Assembly (NCBI RefSeq): GCF_017357005.1
Contig: NZ_CP071589.1
Coordinates: 558,001 to 622,000 of the forward strand
From: Staphylococcus simiae
GTDB taxonomy: Bacteria; Bacillota; Bacilli; Staphylococcales; Staphylococcaceae
Direction of reading: 5' to 3'
Length of the DNA: 64,000 nucleotides
In this document: positions 1 to 8,109 of the stretch, piece after piece
Position numbering within the stretch: position 1 is the stretch's first letter
How the letters are laid out: each line of letters opens with the position of its first letter
Notes under the pieces: generated by a model
What the model saw: only the letters and a program-made list of their open reading frames with translations
Database searches by the model: none
What the model was told of the DNA's origin: nothing
Program-made: the position numbers and the translations under genes

Positions 1-1
1 A

Positions 2-706
2 TTAACCTATGTCATTATGATTTTATATACAGGTTGGTTAAGTACATCAACTGCAAGTGTTCACGGTCAATTATGGATTACTGGTGCTGTAACGAAAACA
101 GCATTTGGCTATCTAGGCTTAGGTGTATTAGCTATTGCAATCATGATGGGTATTTTTACTGGACTAAATGGTTTCTTAATGAGTTCAAGCCGTTTATTGT
201 TCTCAATGGGACGTTCGGGAATAATGCCAACTGTATTTAGTAAATTGCATAGTAAATATAAAACACCTTATGTAGCCATTATATTCCTAGTAGCCGTGTC
301 ATTAATTGCGCCTTGGTTAGGTAGAACAGCATTAACTTGGATAGTTAATATGTCGTCAACAGGTGTATCTATTGCTTATTTCATTACTTGTTTATCAGCT
401 GCTAAATTATTTAGTTATAATAAACAAAGTAATACTTATGCACCAGTTTACAAGACATTTGCAATTATAGGTTCAGTCGTGTCATTCATCTTTTTAGGTT
501 TATTATTAATCCCAGGATCTCCTGCAGCATTAACTGCACCTTCATATATAGCCTTAATAGGGTGGCTAGTTATTGGATTGGTTTTCTTTATCATTAGATA
601 TCCAAAACTTAAAAAAATGGATAATGATGAATTAAGTCGTTTAATATTAAATAGAAGTGAACACGAAGTAGAAAATATGATAGATGAACCAGAAAAGGTT
701 AAATAA
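2..706 (+). CDS. Amino-acid permease, APC superfamily (5' part outside window)
   Basis: The reading frame is open to the left edge of the window, so this is the C-terminal part of a longer gene; the first Met visible (position 17) is probably internal. The product is very hydrophobic, with about five or six membrane segments and then a charged cytoplasmic tail rich in Glu and Lys. The loop with SSSRLLFSMGR resembles the conserved cytoplasmic loop of APC-superfamily amino-acid permeases, which import amino acids by proton symport. The substrate cannot be read from this fragment. The gene converges on the ThrE-type pair, and the terminator hairpin between them has been split by an IS3-family element. 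Confidence 0.75.
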   Translation, partial: LTYVIMILYTGWLSTSTASVHGQLWITGAVTKTAFGYLGLGVLAIAIMMGIFTGLNGFLMSSSRLLFSMGRSGIMPTVFSKLHSKYKTPYVAIIFLVAVSLIAPWLGRTALTWIVNMSSTGVSIAYFITCLSAAKLFSYNKQSNTYAPVYKTFAIIGSVVSFIFLGLLLIPGSPAALTAPSYIALIGWLVIGLVFFIIRYPKLKKMDNDELSRLILNRSEHEVENMIDEPEKVK

Positions 707-829
707 TTATAATGCAAAAAAGCATGTCGGTTGTTGTTAAAACAATGAGCTGACCCCAATTAGTGGGAATAAAATAAAAACACTTCCGTTGAATTCGTGT
801 AAAATGAATCTAAACGGAGGTGTTTTTCT

Positions 830-1141
830 ATGAAAAGAGTATCTTATTCATTAGAAACTAAAAATAAAGCTATTGAAATGAAAAGTGCTGGTTATACTTC
901 AAAACAAATTATGGAGACCTTAAATATTAGAAATAGAACACAGGTCGATACATGGTGGCGTTGGTATCGAAATGGAGAAAGTTATAGATTTTCTCAACAA
1001 GTAGGAAAACAGTACAGTTATGGCAAGGGTATTGAAGAATTAAGTGAATTAGAAAGACTAGAATTAGAGCTTAAAAGAAAAGATGTTGAATTGGACATTT
1101 TAAAAAAGTACAAAGAATTGGAAAGGAAGTGGTTCCAGTAG
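830..1141 (+). CDS. IS3-family transposase OrfA (DNA-binding subunit)
   Basis: A 103-residue protein with an N-terminal helix-turn-helix (roughly residues 10-50, including YTSKQIMETLNI and the TWWRWYRNGE stretch) and a C-terminal Leu/Glu/Lys-rich coiled-coil segment (LERLELELKRKDVELDILKK) typical of OrfA proteins. The heptamer A AAA AAG at 1102-1108, read in this frame, is the classical slippery site for -1 frameshifting in IS150-group elements. It lets ribosomes enter the orfB frame and make the OrfAB transposase. The start follows a good ribosome-binding site (CGGAGG). OrfA alone usually acts as a regulator of transposition. Confidence 0.88.
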   Translation: MKRVSYSLETKNKAIEMKSAGYTSKQIMETLNIRNRTQVDTWWRWYRNGESYRFSQQVGKQYSYGKGIEELSELERLELELKRKDVELDILKKYKELERKWFQ

Positions 1142-1971
1142 TAGTTATAGAATTAGTAGAAGAATTGAAGGATAAGTATTCAACCAAAATGATACTTGAG
1201 GTTTTAAACATACCTAAATCAACATTTTATAGATGGAAAAAGAACCAAAATAAAATAGATTTTATTACTGAAAAAGTCATTGAATTATGTGAAGAAAACA
1301 ACTATACCTACGGTTATCGAAAGATTACAGCGCTAATTAATCAATCATCTTCTGTACCTGTTAATCATAAACGAATTCAGAGAATTATGCAGGAGAACAA
1401 TTTGAATTGTCGAGTTAGACCTAAAAAGGCTAAAAAAGCTGGATCTGCTTATTATAAAACAGATAATTTATTACAAAGACAATTTAAAGCTAATCAACCA
1501 ATGAAGTTACTAACTACTGACATTACTTATTTACCATTCGGTAATTCAATGTTGTATTTATCTTCGATTATGGATCTTTACAATGGAGAGATTGTGGCAT
1601 ATAAAATAGGATCTAAACAGGATCAAAATTTAGTTAACGAAACATTAAATCAACTAGATATACCCGAGGGTTGTATACTACATAGCGATCAGGGAAGTGT
1701 GTATACATCGTATTCTTACTATCACTTATGCGAAGAAAAAGGCATTGTCAGAAGCATGTCCCGTAAGGGAACACCTGCTGACAATGCCCCGATAGAAAGT
1801 TTCCATTCCTCGCTAAAGTGTGAAACCTTTTATCTCAACAATGAGCTTAGTAGCTCTAATAACATTGTAATCGATATTGTGGAAAAATACATTGATTATT
1901 ATAATAAATTTAGAATTCAACAAAAACTAGGCTACTTTTCTCCTATAGATTTTAGAAAATTAGCAGCCTAG
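1129..1971 (+). CDS. IS3-family transposase OrfB (DDE catalytic part)
   Basis: A 280-residue integrase-core protein, probably made mainly as an OrfAB fusion by -1 frameshifting upstream; the GTG at 1129 is only the first start codon in this frame. An HTH_21-like N-terminal region (YTYGYRKITALIN) precedes the rve core. The DDE triad is visible as TTDITY (Asp), HSDQGSVY (Asp) and APIESFHSSLK (Glu). The C-terminus (YNKFRIQQKLGYFSPIDF) is typical of the family. No stop or frame break is seen, so the enzyme should be active. Confidence 0.9.
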   Translation: MVPVVVIELVEELKDKYSTKMILEVLNIPKSTFYRWKKNQNKIDFITEKVIELCEENNYTYGYRKITALINQSSSVPVNHKRIQRIMQENNLNCRVRPKKAKKAGSAYYKTDNLLQRQFKANQPMKLLTTDITYLPFGNSMLYLSSIMDLYNGEIVAYKIGSKQDQNLVNETLNQLDIPEGCILHSDQGSVYTSYSYYHLCEEKGIVRSMSRKGTPADNAPIESFHSSLKCETFYLNNELSSSNNIVIDIVEKYIDYYNKFRIQQKLGYFSPIDFRKLAA

Positions 1972-2040
1972 AATATAGTGTTTTTATTAAGTTCCCGTTT
2001 TAAGGGTTCAGTGCCACAATAACCAACATGCTTTTTAAAA

Positions 2041-2493
2041 TTACAATCTACGAAGAGATTTTACAAAGCCAGAAACAATTAATTTTGAGATTTGATCTGC
2101 GAATAATAAACCTAGAGCGATTGAACCAGCAATTAATGTAACCTCTAACATTGTATTAATTGCTGTGCCGAAATGTAATAATACTAAATTTTTAGTAGCA
2201 TCATAAGCTAATCCACCAGGAACTAGAGGGATAATTCCCGTAACCATGAAGATAATAACAGGTTCTTTTTGTTTACGTGCCATAAAATGACTGAGTAAGC
2301 CTAAAGCTAAACTACCAAAGAAACTAGAATATATTGTGTGGACATTAAAGGCATCATAAAATAATGTGTAAACCATCCATCCACATGTGCCAACAAGACC
2401 ACAAGATAAATACAACTTTCTAGGTGCATCAAAAATAACACAAAAAAACATGGATGCTAAAAAGCTAAAAATAAAATTTAAAATCCAAAACAT
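2041..2493 (-). CDS. ThrE_2-type threonine/serine exporter small subunit (DUF3815)
   Basis: A 150-residue membrane protein with about four or five hydrophobic segments. It contains the phrase GIIPLVPGGLAYDATKN, which is characteristic of the ThrE/DUF3815 family. Members work with a separate DUF1212 protein, encoded here 14 bp upstream, and the two halves together equal one full-length ThrE exporter. The likely role is export of threonine, serine or related small metabolites across the membrane. The start is supported by AAGGAG upstream of the ATG. Its terminator is the hairpin now split by the IS3 element, so readthrough into the IS antisense strand is possible. Confidence 0.82.
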   Translation of the reverse strand: MFWILNFIFSFLASMFFCVIFDAPRKLYLSCGLVGTCGWMVYTLFYDAFNVHTIYSSFFGSLALGLLSHFMARKQKEPVIIFMVTGIIPLVPGGLAYDATKNLVLLHFGTAINTMLEVTLIAGSIALGLLFADQISKLIVSGFVKSLRRL

Positions 2494-2507
2494 GATATGT
2501 TTACTCC

Positions 2508-3272
2508 TTAAACGAGAATTAAAATAGTTCCAACACCAGCACCAATACCAAATGAAGTTACTAAAGCTTCTAGAGATTTAGTGGTAAACATGAGCATGTG
2601 ACCACCAAATAAATCTTGTATGGCGTTCGTAATTAAGACACCTGGCACGATTGGCATAACAGCGGCAATGATAATCGTTGCTAAATTTCCACCAGGTATA
2701 AGTGAATGCCCAATGATTGCTATAATACCAATAACTAATGAACCAATAAATTCAGGTATAAATTGAGCATGTAATCTCCGGTCTAATACTTCTACCACGA
2801 GATAACCTATACTTCCAGCGAGTATGGCAGTTAGAACATCAACTAATCTTCCACCTTGTAAATACAAAAAACTCATTGCTATCATTGCTGCTGCAAAACC
2901 TTTAAAAGATAAACTATTATCTCTTTCGGCAATATAAATAGCTTCTAATTTATTTTTAGCTTCGTCTAAAGATATTTCATGTTTAGCAATTTGACGTGAA
3001 ATGTCATTAGCTTGAGAAATTTTAATTAAATTAGTGTCACGTGATTTAATTCGAAAGATACGAGGAAAAGATTCACTATGTAATGAAAATTGAATCACTG
3101 TATTGGTAACAAAACTATTACTTTCTTTGTAACCTAATGTGCTTGCAATTCTAGTCATTGTATCTTCAACTCTTGTTCCTTCAGCACCAGATTCTAATAG
3201 AATTCGAGCAGTAAGCATGACAATATCTTTAATTAATATTTCTTCTGTATTTTCAGTTGCTATTTTTTCCAT
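2508..3272 (-). CDS. ThrE-type threonine/serine exporter large subunit (DUF1212)
   Basis: A 254-residue protein. The N-terminal soluble domain (about residues 1-120) contains LLESGAEGTRVEDTMTRIA, the conserved opening of DUF1212/ThrE proteins. It is followed by about five membrane segments with a PGVLITNAIQDLFGGH motif near residue 215. It forms a two-gene operon with the DUF3815 gene downstream; in other bacteria the two are fused as ThrE, an exporter of threonine and serine. The start follows a GGTGATGAC spacer, a weak but acceptable ribosome-binding site. The substrate in staphylococci is inferred from the family only. Confidence 0.82.
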   Translation of the reverse strand: MEKIATENTEEILIKDIVMLTARILLESGAEGTRVEDTMTRIASTLGYKESNSFVTNTVIQFSLHSESFPRIFRIKSRDTNLIKISQANDISRQIAKHEISLDEAKNKLEAIYIAERDNSLSFKGFAAAMIAMSFLYLQGGRLVDVLTAILAGSIGYLVVEVLDRRLHAQFIPEFIGSLVIGIIAIIGHSLIPGGNLATIIIAAVMPIVPGVLITNAIQDLFGGHMLMFTTKSLEALVTSFGIGAGVGTILILV

Positions 3273-3475
3273 GTCATCACCATTGTTTTTTAGAATTACA
3301 CTTATTATAGTGGAAATAATTAGAAATAACCATCATGCCGTACAAAAAGTAGCCATATTTAAGTGAGTTGGTAAAATAAATATAAAAGCTATAAAATCAA
3401 TCGGAATTATTTTTAGTTATTTGTTACTTTGAGTATAAAAAGAAAATTTTTTTAGAAAAATATTAATATAATTAT

Positions 3476-3500
3476 GTTTCAAGTATTTCAAATAGGTTAA
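3476..3500 (+). promoter_or_regulatory. Probable SigB promoter of rsaA
   Basis: GTTTCA (3476-3481), a 12-nt spacer and AGGTTAA resemble the SigB consensus GTTTAA-N12-15-GGGTAT, although the -10 half is imperfect. Initiation 6-7 nt downstream would start the RNA near 3505. From there to the end of the terminator T-tract is about 144 nt, the length I recall for RsaA. RsaA is known to be SigB-dependent in S. aureus. Confidence 0.55.
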
Positions 3501-3504
3501 AATA

Positions 3505-3648
3505 GTATTAGTTAACCATTACAAATTATATAGAGTAGCGACTGTATAGTTTTTTATTGAGGTTAACGTTTATACGTAGTGTAGTAGTTAAAGTTCTCCC
3601 AAGGATACTACTCGGAGTACACTTTGCTAATAGCAGAGTGTACTTTTT
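3505..3648 (+). ncRNA. rsaA: Small regulatory RNA RsaA
   Basis: This gene-free stretch lies between the ThrE-type exporter and hemQ, the same place as rsaA in S. aureus. It carries an unpaired C-rich motif (GTTCTCCCAAGG near 3594) followed by a strong Rho-independent terminator: AGTACACT (3616-3623) pairs with AGTGTACT (3637-3644), then T5. A SigB-like promoter lies just upstream. In S. aureus RsaA pairs through its C-rich motif with the mgrA mRNA and represses its translation, affecting biofilm and capsule. The identification rests on position, length and motif, without an alignment. The 5' end is inferred. Confidence 0.78.
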
Positions 3649-3841
3649 GAGTCCAGCCTTACTATTTAAATGTTAATGTGTATCATATCATTCAAAATTA
3701 CTCAACTATTAGTAAGTTTAATTACATTTTATTATTAATTCTAAGGTGTTTCTTATAATATACATACCTACAGTTAAATCCGTTGATTAAGCTTAAAGTA
3801 ATGATTTAATTTATTGAAATACATACAACTATATTTTGTTA

Positions 3842-3968
3842 AGGAATGAAATAAGGTTCTCTCCCAAATTGGACTGATACACAGTTATTTACTTTTTATT
3901 TATCATTACTAAAAAATAGAGAACCGAAATAAGCCAGTAAGTGAAGTTGTAATACTTCCTTACTGGCT
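3842..3968 (+). ncRNA. Candidate second C-rich small RNA
   Basis: The stretch between rsaA and the end of hemQ encodes no protein but has the layout of a small RNA. GGTTCTCT (3855-3862) pairs with AGAGAACC (3918-3925). The sequence CTCTCCC lies partly within the first arm and runs into the loop, and a strong plus-strand terminator follows. A possible -10 (TATATT, 3830-3835) lacks a clear -35. The CTCTCCC motif is like the C-rich seed of the staphylococcal Rsa RNAs. No known name is assigned, and expression is not shown. Confidence 0.4.
3931..3968. terminator. Rho-independent terminator beyond hemQ / candidate sRNA
   Basis: AAGCCAGTAAG pairs with CTTACTGGCTT around a short loop. TTTTT follows on the plus strand. 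The minus-strand tail is weaker, so it may work both ways: for a plus-strand RNA and for hemQ. Confidence 0.7.
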
Positions 3969-3994
3969 TTTTAGCTTTATCAAGTTATGATGTT

Positions 3995-4750
3995 TTAAGA
4001 ATTAATTGTGAAGAATTGGTCGAAATCATCTAAAGTTAAGATATGACCAATAAAGAAACTACCAAACTCACCATAACGAGCAGTTGTTTCATCAAAACGC
4101 ATTTCGTAAACTATTTTTTTGAATTGTAATACATCATCAGAAAATAGTGTTACTCCCCATTCGTAATCATCAAAACCAACTGAACCAGTGATAAATTGTT
4201 TGATTTTGCCAGCATATTTACGGCCTATCATACCATGGTCATACATTAATTTTTTACGTTCTTCCATAGATAACATATACCAGTTATAAGTTTCGTTACG
4301 ACGTTTGTTCATAGGGTAGAAACAAATATAATCAGAATGTGGTAATTCTGGATATAATCTTGGTTTGATATGAGGATTTTCGTATGGATCTTCATCAGAT
4401 TTACCAGCTAAATAATTACTTAACTCAATTACTGAAACATATGAATACGTTGGGATCAAATAGTCAGAAATACGTAACTTATTTAAATTATTTTCAATGA
4501 AATTTAATTCTTTCATTTCAGGACGAAGGAACCAAAGTAGTAGGTCTGCTTTTTGACCAGTAATATTATAAATCGCTTGATCTCCTTCTTTAGCAGATCT
4601 TGCAGTTGCAGTATCACGTAAAAACGAAGTTAATTCATTGATAATTTCCTTACGTTCATCTTTTGGTACTAGGCGTAAAGTTGCCCAATCTACAGCATAA
4701 AATAAATGTAAACTATACCAACCATCTAATGTTTCTGCTGCTTCACTCAT
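3995..4750 (-). CDS. hemQ: Coproheme decarboxylase HemQ (chlorite dismutase-like)
   Basis: A 251-residue protein almost colinear with S. aureus HemQ. It catalyses the last step of the coproporphyrin-dependent haem pathway of Gram-positive bacteria, the H2O2-dependent decarboxylation of coproheme III to haem b in the cytoplasm. Visible hallmarks are Tyr145 in the [15 protein letters not shown] segment (the radical-forming Tyr of the family), His172 in [16 protein letters not shown] (the proximal haem ligand region) and the C-terminal [12 protein letters not shown] block. The start has a purine-rich AAAGGGAGCG upstream. It is divergent from pta and separated from it by 166 bp that hold both promoters. 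Confidence 0.95.
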   Translation of the reverse strand: MSEAAETLDGWYSLHLFYAVDWATLRLVPKDERKEIINELTSFLRDTATARSAKEGDQAIYNITGQKADLLLWFLRPEMKELNFIENNLNKLRISDYLIPTYSYVSVIELSNYLAGKSDEDPYENPHIKPRLYPELPHSDYICFYPMNKRRNETYNWYMLSMEERKKLMYDHGMIGRKYAGKIKQFITGSVGFDDYEWGVTLFSDDVLQFKKIVYEMRFDETTARYGEFGSFFIGHILTLDDFDQFFTINS

Positions 4751-4866
4751 GTCTATCGCTCCCTTTCAATATCATCAATTCAAATTAAATTCTATCATAA
4801 AGTAAGGGTATACTGATAAATAAATGATTACAAATTAGTGACGTGGCATTATGAAAAAAAATGACG

Positions 4867-4872
4867 TATAAT
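4867..4872 (+). promoter_or_regulatory. -10 element of the pta promoter
   Basis: TATAAT lies about 45 bp upstream of the pta start. The sequence in the -35 position (GTGGCA) is a poor match. The direct repeats TGACGT around 4839 and 4862 flank it and could be regulatory, but I do not recognise them. Confidence 0.45.
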
Positions 4873-4916
4873 TGGTACGTGAATTATTATTACCATGAAC
4901 ATTCAAGGAGGATATT

Positions 4917-5903
4917 ATGGCTGATTTATTAAATGTTTTACAAGACAAACTTTCTGGTAAGAACGTTAAAATTGTACTACCTGAAGGAGAGGATGAACGC
5001 GTTTTAACTGCGGCAACTCAATTACAACAAACTGATTATGTAACACCAATCGTTTTAGGTGATGAACAAAAGGTCAAAGCATTAGCTGAAGCTAATCAAT
5101 TAGATATTTCAAATATTGAATTGATTAATCCTGCAACAAGTGATTTAAAACCTGAATTAGTAAAAGCATTTGTTGAACGTCGTAAAGGTAAAGCAACAGA
5201 AGAACAAGCTGAAGAATTATTAAATAATGTAAACTACTTTGGAACAATGCTTGTATATACAGGACAAGCTGAAGGACTAGTAAGTGGTGCAGCACATTCA
5301 ACAGGAGATACTGTACGTCCAGCACTACAAATTATTAAAACTAAACCAGGCGTATCTAGAACATCTGGTATTTTCTTTATGATTAAAGAAGACCAGCAAT
5401 ATATCTTTGGTGATTGTGCAATTAATCCAGAACTTGATTCACAAGGTTTAGCTGAAATTGCTGTAGAAAGTGCTAAATCAGCATTAAGTTTTGGCATGGA
5501 TCCTAAAGTAGCAATGTTAAGCTTTTCAACTAAAGGTTCAGCTAAATCAGACGATGTAACTAAAGTCCAAGAAGCACTTCAAATAGCACAACAAAAAGCT
5601 GAAGAAGATAAATTAGATGCTATTATTGATGGAGAATTCCAATTTGATGCTGCAATCGTACCAAGCGTAGCTGAGAAAAAAGCGCCAGGTGCTAAATTAC
5701 AAGGTGACGCAAATGTATTTGTATTCCCAAGTTTAGAAGCGGGTAATATTGGCTACAAAATTGCACAACGTTTAGGTGGCTTTGATGCTGTAGGACCAGT
5801 GTTACAAGGATTAAATTCACCAGTTAATGACTTGTCACGTGGTTGCTCTATTGAAGATGTTTATAATTTATCAATTATTACTGCAGCTCAAACTTTACAA
5901 TAA
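4917..5903 (+). CDS. pta: Phosphate acetyltransferase
   Basis: A 328-residue single-domain Pta of the short Gram-positive type. It interconverts acetyl-CoA and acetyl phosphate, and with acetate kinase drives overflow acetate production. Family blocks are present: VLPEGEDERVL near the N-terminus, the SGAAHSTGDTVRPALQIIKTKPG substrate-binding loop around residue 125, GDCAINP, and the C-terminal PVNDLSRGCS motif. A strong AAGGAGG precedes the ATG. The stop codon lies 2 bp before the lipL start, so the two genes are almost certainly cotranscribed and coupled. Confidence 0.96.
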   Translation: MADLLNVLQDKLSGKNVKIVLPEGEDERVLTAATQLQQTDYVTPIVLGDEQKVKALAEANQLDISNIELINPATSDLKPELVKAFVERRKGKATEEQAEELLNNVNYFGTMLVYTGQAEGLVSGAAHSTGDTVRPALQIIKTKPGVSRTSGIFFMIKEDQQYIFGDCAINPELDSQGLAEIAVESAKSALSFGMDPKVAMLSFSTKGSAKSDDVTKVQEALQIAQQKAEEDKLDAIIDGEFQFDAAIVPSVAEKKAPGAKLQGDANVFVFPSLEAGNIGYKIAQRLGGFDAVGPVLQGLNSPVNDLSRGCSIEDVYNLSIITAAQTLQ

Positions 5904-5905
5904 TT

Positions 5906-6742
5906 ATGGACTTAGCGAGTAAATATTTTAATGGCATCGATTGGCGTTATATCGACCATTCTAGTGGTCTTGAACCAATGCAATCATTTGCCTTTGATGA
6001 TACGTTTAGTGAGAGTGTAGGTAAAAATTTATCACCTAATGTTGTAAGAACTTGGATTCATCAACATACAGTTATTTTGGGAATCCATGATTCAAGATTA
6101 CCTTTTTTAAAAGATGGTATCGATTACTTAACAAATGAAATTGGTTATAATGCTATTGTCAGAAATTCTGGTGGTTTAGGTGTTGTATTAGATCAAGGCG
6201 TGTTAAATATTTCATTGATATTTAAAGGCCAAACAGAAACTACCATTGATGAAGCATTTACAGTGATGTATTTATTAATAAGTAAAATGTTTGAAGATGA
6301 TAATGTAGACATTGATACTAAAGAAATTGAACATTCGTATTGTCCGGGTAAATTTGATTTGAGTATTGATGGGAAAAAGTTTGCGGGTATTTCACAACGA
6401 CGTGTTCGTGGCGGGATAGCAGTTCAAATCTATCTTTGTGTTGAAGGTTCTGGTTCTGAACGTGCTAGTATGATGCGAACATTTTACGAGCGTGCATTAA
6501 AAGGTGAAATTACCAAATTTAAGTACCCACAAATAGAACCATCTTGTATGGCTTCTTTGGAAACGTTACTTAATAGAAAAATAACTGTTCAAGATGTGAT
6601 GTTCTCACTACTTTATGCTATTAAAGATTTAGGTGGTCGATTAAACATGGATCCAATTACATCTGAAGAATGGCAAAGGTTCGATAAATATTTCGATAAA
6701 ATGATAGAACGCAATAAAAAAATGACTGACAATATGTCATAA
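5906..6742 (+). CDS. lipL: Octanoyl/lipoyl amidotransferase LipL
   Basis: A 278-residue protein of the biotin/lipoate protein ligase fold. The RNSGGLGVVLDQGVLNISLI block (about residues 86-105) and Cys146 in SYCPGKFDLSIDGKKFAGIS fit LipL, which moves octanoyl or lipoyl groups from GcvH to the E2 subunits of 2-oxoacid dehydrogenases through a Cys thioester. B. subtilis LipL uses a Cys at nearly the same position. The Cys separates it from ATP-dependent LplA ligases. It has no obvious ribosome-binding site of its own and starts 2 bp after pta, so translation is probably coupled. A terminator follows the gene. Confidence 0.85.
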   Translation: MDLASKYFNGIDWRYIDHSSGLEPMQSFAFDDTFSESVGKNLSPNVVRTWIHQHTVILGIHDSRLPFLKDGIDYLTNEIGYNAIVRNSGGLGVVLDQGVLNISLIFKGQTETTIDEAFTVMYLLISKMFEDDNVDIDTKEIEHSYCPGKFDLSIDGKKFAGISQRRVRGGIAVQIYLCVEGSGSERASMMRTFYERALKGEITKFKYPQIEPSCMASLETLLNRKITVQDVMFSLLYAIKDLGGRLNMDPITSEEWQRFDKYFDKMIERNKKMTDNMS

Positions 6743-6750
6743 CTCAATAC

Positions 6751-6785
6751 AAGGTTCGAGATTATAATGTCTCGAGCCTTTTTTA
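6751..6785 (+). terminator. Terminator of pta-lipL
   Basis: AAGGTTCGAG pairs with CTCGAGCCTT (one G-T pair) around a roughly 10-nt loop and is followed by TTTTT. Confidence 0.85.
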
Positions 6786-7184
6786 GTGTCAATTGAACTA
6801 GTGATAGCCATAGATAAAAGCTAAATAAAAATTCTAACTTTAGTCATGATTTATAATTAAGGTAATAATACTTTGGTTGTATATCTATATATTCCGTATC
6901 CTTTTTGTAGTATTATAGTTAAGGTGGAAAAATATAATTAACATTAACTAGAAACATTAAAAACTCTAATTAACTACAACACTTTGAAATTCAATAAAGT
7001 TAGATTTATAATATTCAAGTTAAAGCATTTAAACGATAACTTAATCGTTATACATAAATACTGTCTAAAATAAAAGTCATACAAATATTTAAACGTTTAA
7101 AATACAGCATCTAAGAAGGATATGTCTTTTACGATACAATCAAAAATTAAAAGTAATAGGATAAATATAAAAGGTGATATGAAT
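6786..7184 (+). other. Intergenic region upstream of the mevalonate operon
   Basis: A gene-free stretch of about 400 bp, very AT-rich. It contains several possible -10 sequences (for example TATTAT near 6910), the perfect 14-bp palindrome TTTAAACGTTTAAA at 7088-7101, and the partly repeated AAACGATAAC... AATCGTTAT at about 7030-7052. These may be operators for mvaK1DK2, but I do not recognise the regulator. An upstream in-frame ATG at 7122 exists but has a poorer context than 7185. Confidence 0.4.
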
Positions 7185-8105
7185 ATGACAAGAAAAGGAT
7201 ATGGGGAGTCAACTGGTAAAATCATTTTAATTGGGGAACATGCTGTAACATTTGGGGAACCAGCTATCGCAATACCGTTTACTGCTGGAAAAATAAAAGT
7301 CTTGATTGAGGAGTTAGAGCAAGGTAACTACTCTTCGATTAAGAGTGATGTTTATGATGGTATGCTATATGATGCTCCAGAACACTTGAAATCATTAGTA
7401 AATCGTTTCATTGAAAAAAATGATATAAAGGCACCATTAGCAGTTACAATTCAAACGAATTTGCCACCTTCACGTGGTCTGGGTTCTAGTGCCGCAGTTG
7501 CAGTGGCATTTGTACGTGCAAGTCATGATTTTTTAGGACAAACATTGACTAAAGAAGAACTTATCGAAAAAGCTAATTGGGCAGAACAAATAGCACACGG
7601 TAAACCAAGTGGTATTGACACACAAACAATTGTTTCTGGTAAACCAGTATGGTTCCAAAAAGGGTATGCCGAAACTTTAACATCTTTAAAATTAAATGGC
7701 TATATGGTAGTGATAGATACTGGTGTTAAAGGGTCAACAAGACAAGCTGTAGAAGATGTGCATAAATTATGTGAAGATGATCATTATATGTCTTATGTTA
7801 CTCACATTGGTAAATTAGTACTAAAAGCAAGTGATGCGATAAAACAACAGAACTTTGATGACTTGGCTCGTATTTTTAATGCTTGTCATACAGATTTGAG
7901 AGAGTTAACAGTTAGTCATGATAAAATTGAACAGTTATTAAATATTGGTATGGCGAATGGTGCTATTGCTGGAAAAATTACTGGTGCAGGTAGAGGTGGT
8001 AGCATGTTATTACTAGCCAATGACTTAGCGGATGCTAAAAATATTGTAAAAGCTGTCGAAAAAGCCGGTGCAGCTCATACTTGGATTGAATATTTAGGAG
8101 GTTAG
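7185..8105 (+). CDS. mvaK1: Mevalonate kinase
   Basis: GHMP-superfamily kinase of about 306 residues that phosphorylates mevalonate to 5-phosphomevalonate, the first of three ATP-dependent steps to isopentenyl diphosphate. Motif 1 (GKIILIGEHAVTFG), motif 2 (PPSRGLGSSAAVAVAF) and motif 3 (GAIAGKITGAGRGGSM) are all visible. The ATG at 7185 (MTRKGYGES) is chosen because it follows AAGGTG with an 8-nt gap and matches the start of S. aureus MvaK1; the frame is open upstream to 7122. It is followed after 4 bp by mvaD, so this is the first gene of the mevalonate operon. Confidence 0.95.
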   Translation: MTRKGYGESTGKIILIGEHAVTFGEPAIAIPFTAGKIKVLIEELEQGNYSSIKSDVYDGMLYDAPEHLKSLVNRFIEKNDIKAPLAVTIQTNLPPSRGLGSSAAVAVAFVRASHDFLGQTLTKEELIEKANWAEQIAHGKPSGIDTQTIVSGKPVWFQKGYAETLTSLKLNGYMVVIDTGVKGSTRQAVEDVHKLCEDDHYMSYVTHIGKLVLKASDAIKQQNFDDLARIFNACHTDLRELTVSHDKIEQLLNIGMANGAIAGKITGAGRGGSMLLLANDLADAKNIVKAVEKAGAAHTWIEYLGG

Positions 8106-8109
8106 TCAG

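Larger units (their letters stand above)
746..2016 (+). mobile_element. IS3-family (IS150 group) insertion sequence, complete
   Basis: The element holds orfA and orfB in overlapping frames. Its ends are imperfect inverted repeats: the left end runs TGAGCTGACCCC and the right end, read inward, TGGCACTGAACCC, and both then reach GGGAA and TAATAAAAACACT-like sequence. The trinucleotide CAA lies just outside both ends (743-745 and 2017-2019), which fits the 3-4 bp target duplications of IS3 elements. Length is about 1271 bp. Both frames and the frameshift signal are intact, so it looks functional. The exact terminal base could be off by one. Confidence 0.88.
710..2038. terminator. Bidirectional terminator hairpin split by an insertion sequence
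   Basis: The left arm (about 714-731, AAAAAGCATGT then GGTT) and the right arm (about 2020-2037, AACCAACATGC then TTTTT) are complementary apart from one mismatch. Removing the IS and one copy of its 3-bp target duplication restores one hairpin with A and T tracts on both sides. That is a typical shared terminator for the converging permease and exporter genes. The 1.27-kb element now sits in its loop. Confidence 0.7.

Noticed and set aside
3139..3366. Plus-strand frame at the start of the ThrE-type gene
   Set aside because: Antisense to a conserved gene and extends into an AT-rich promoter region; no motif.
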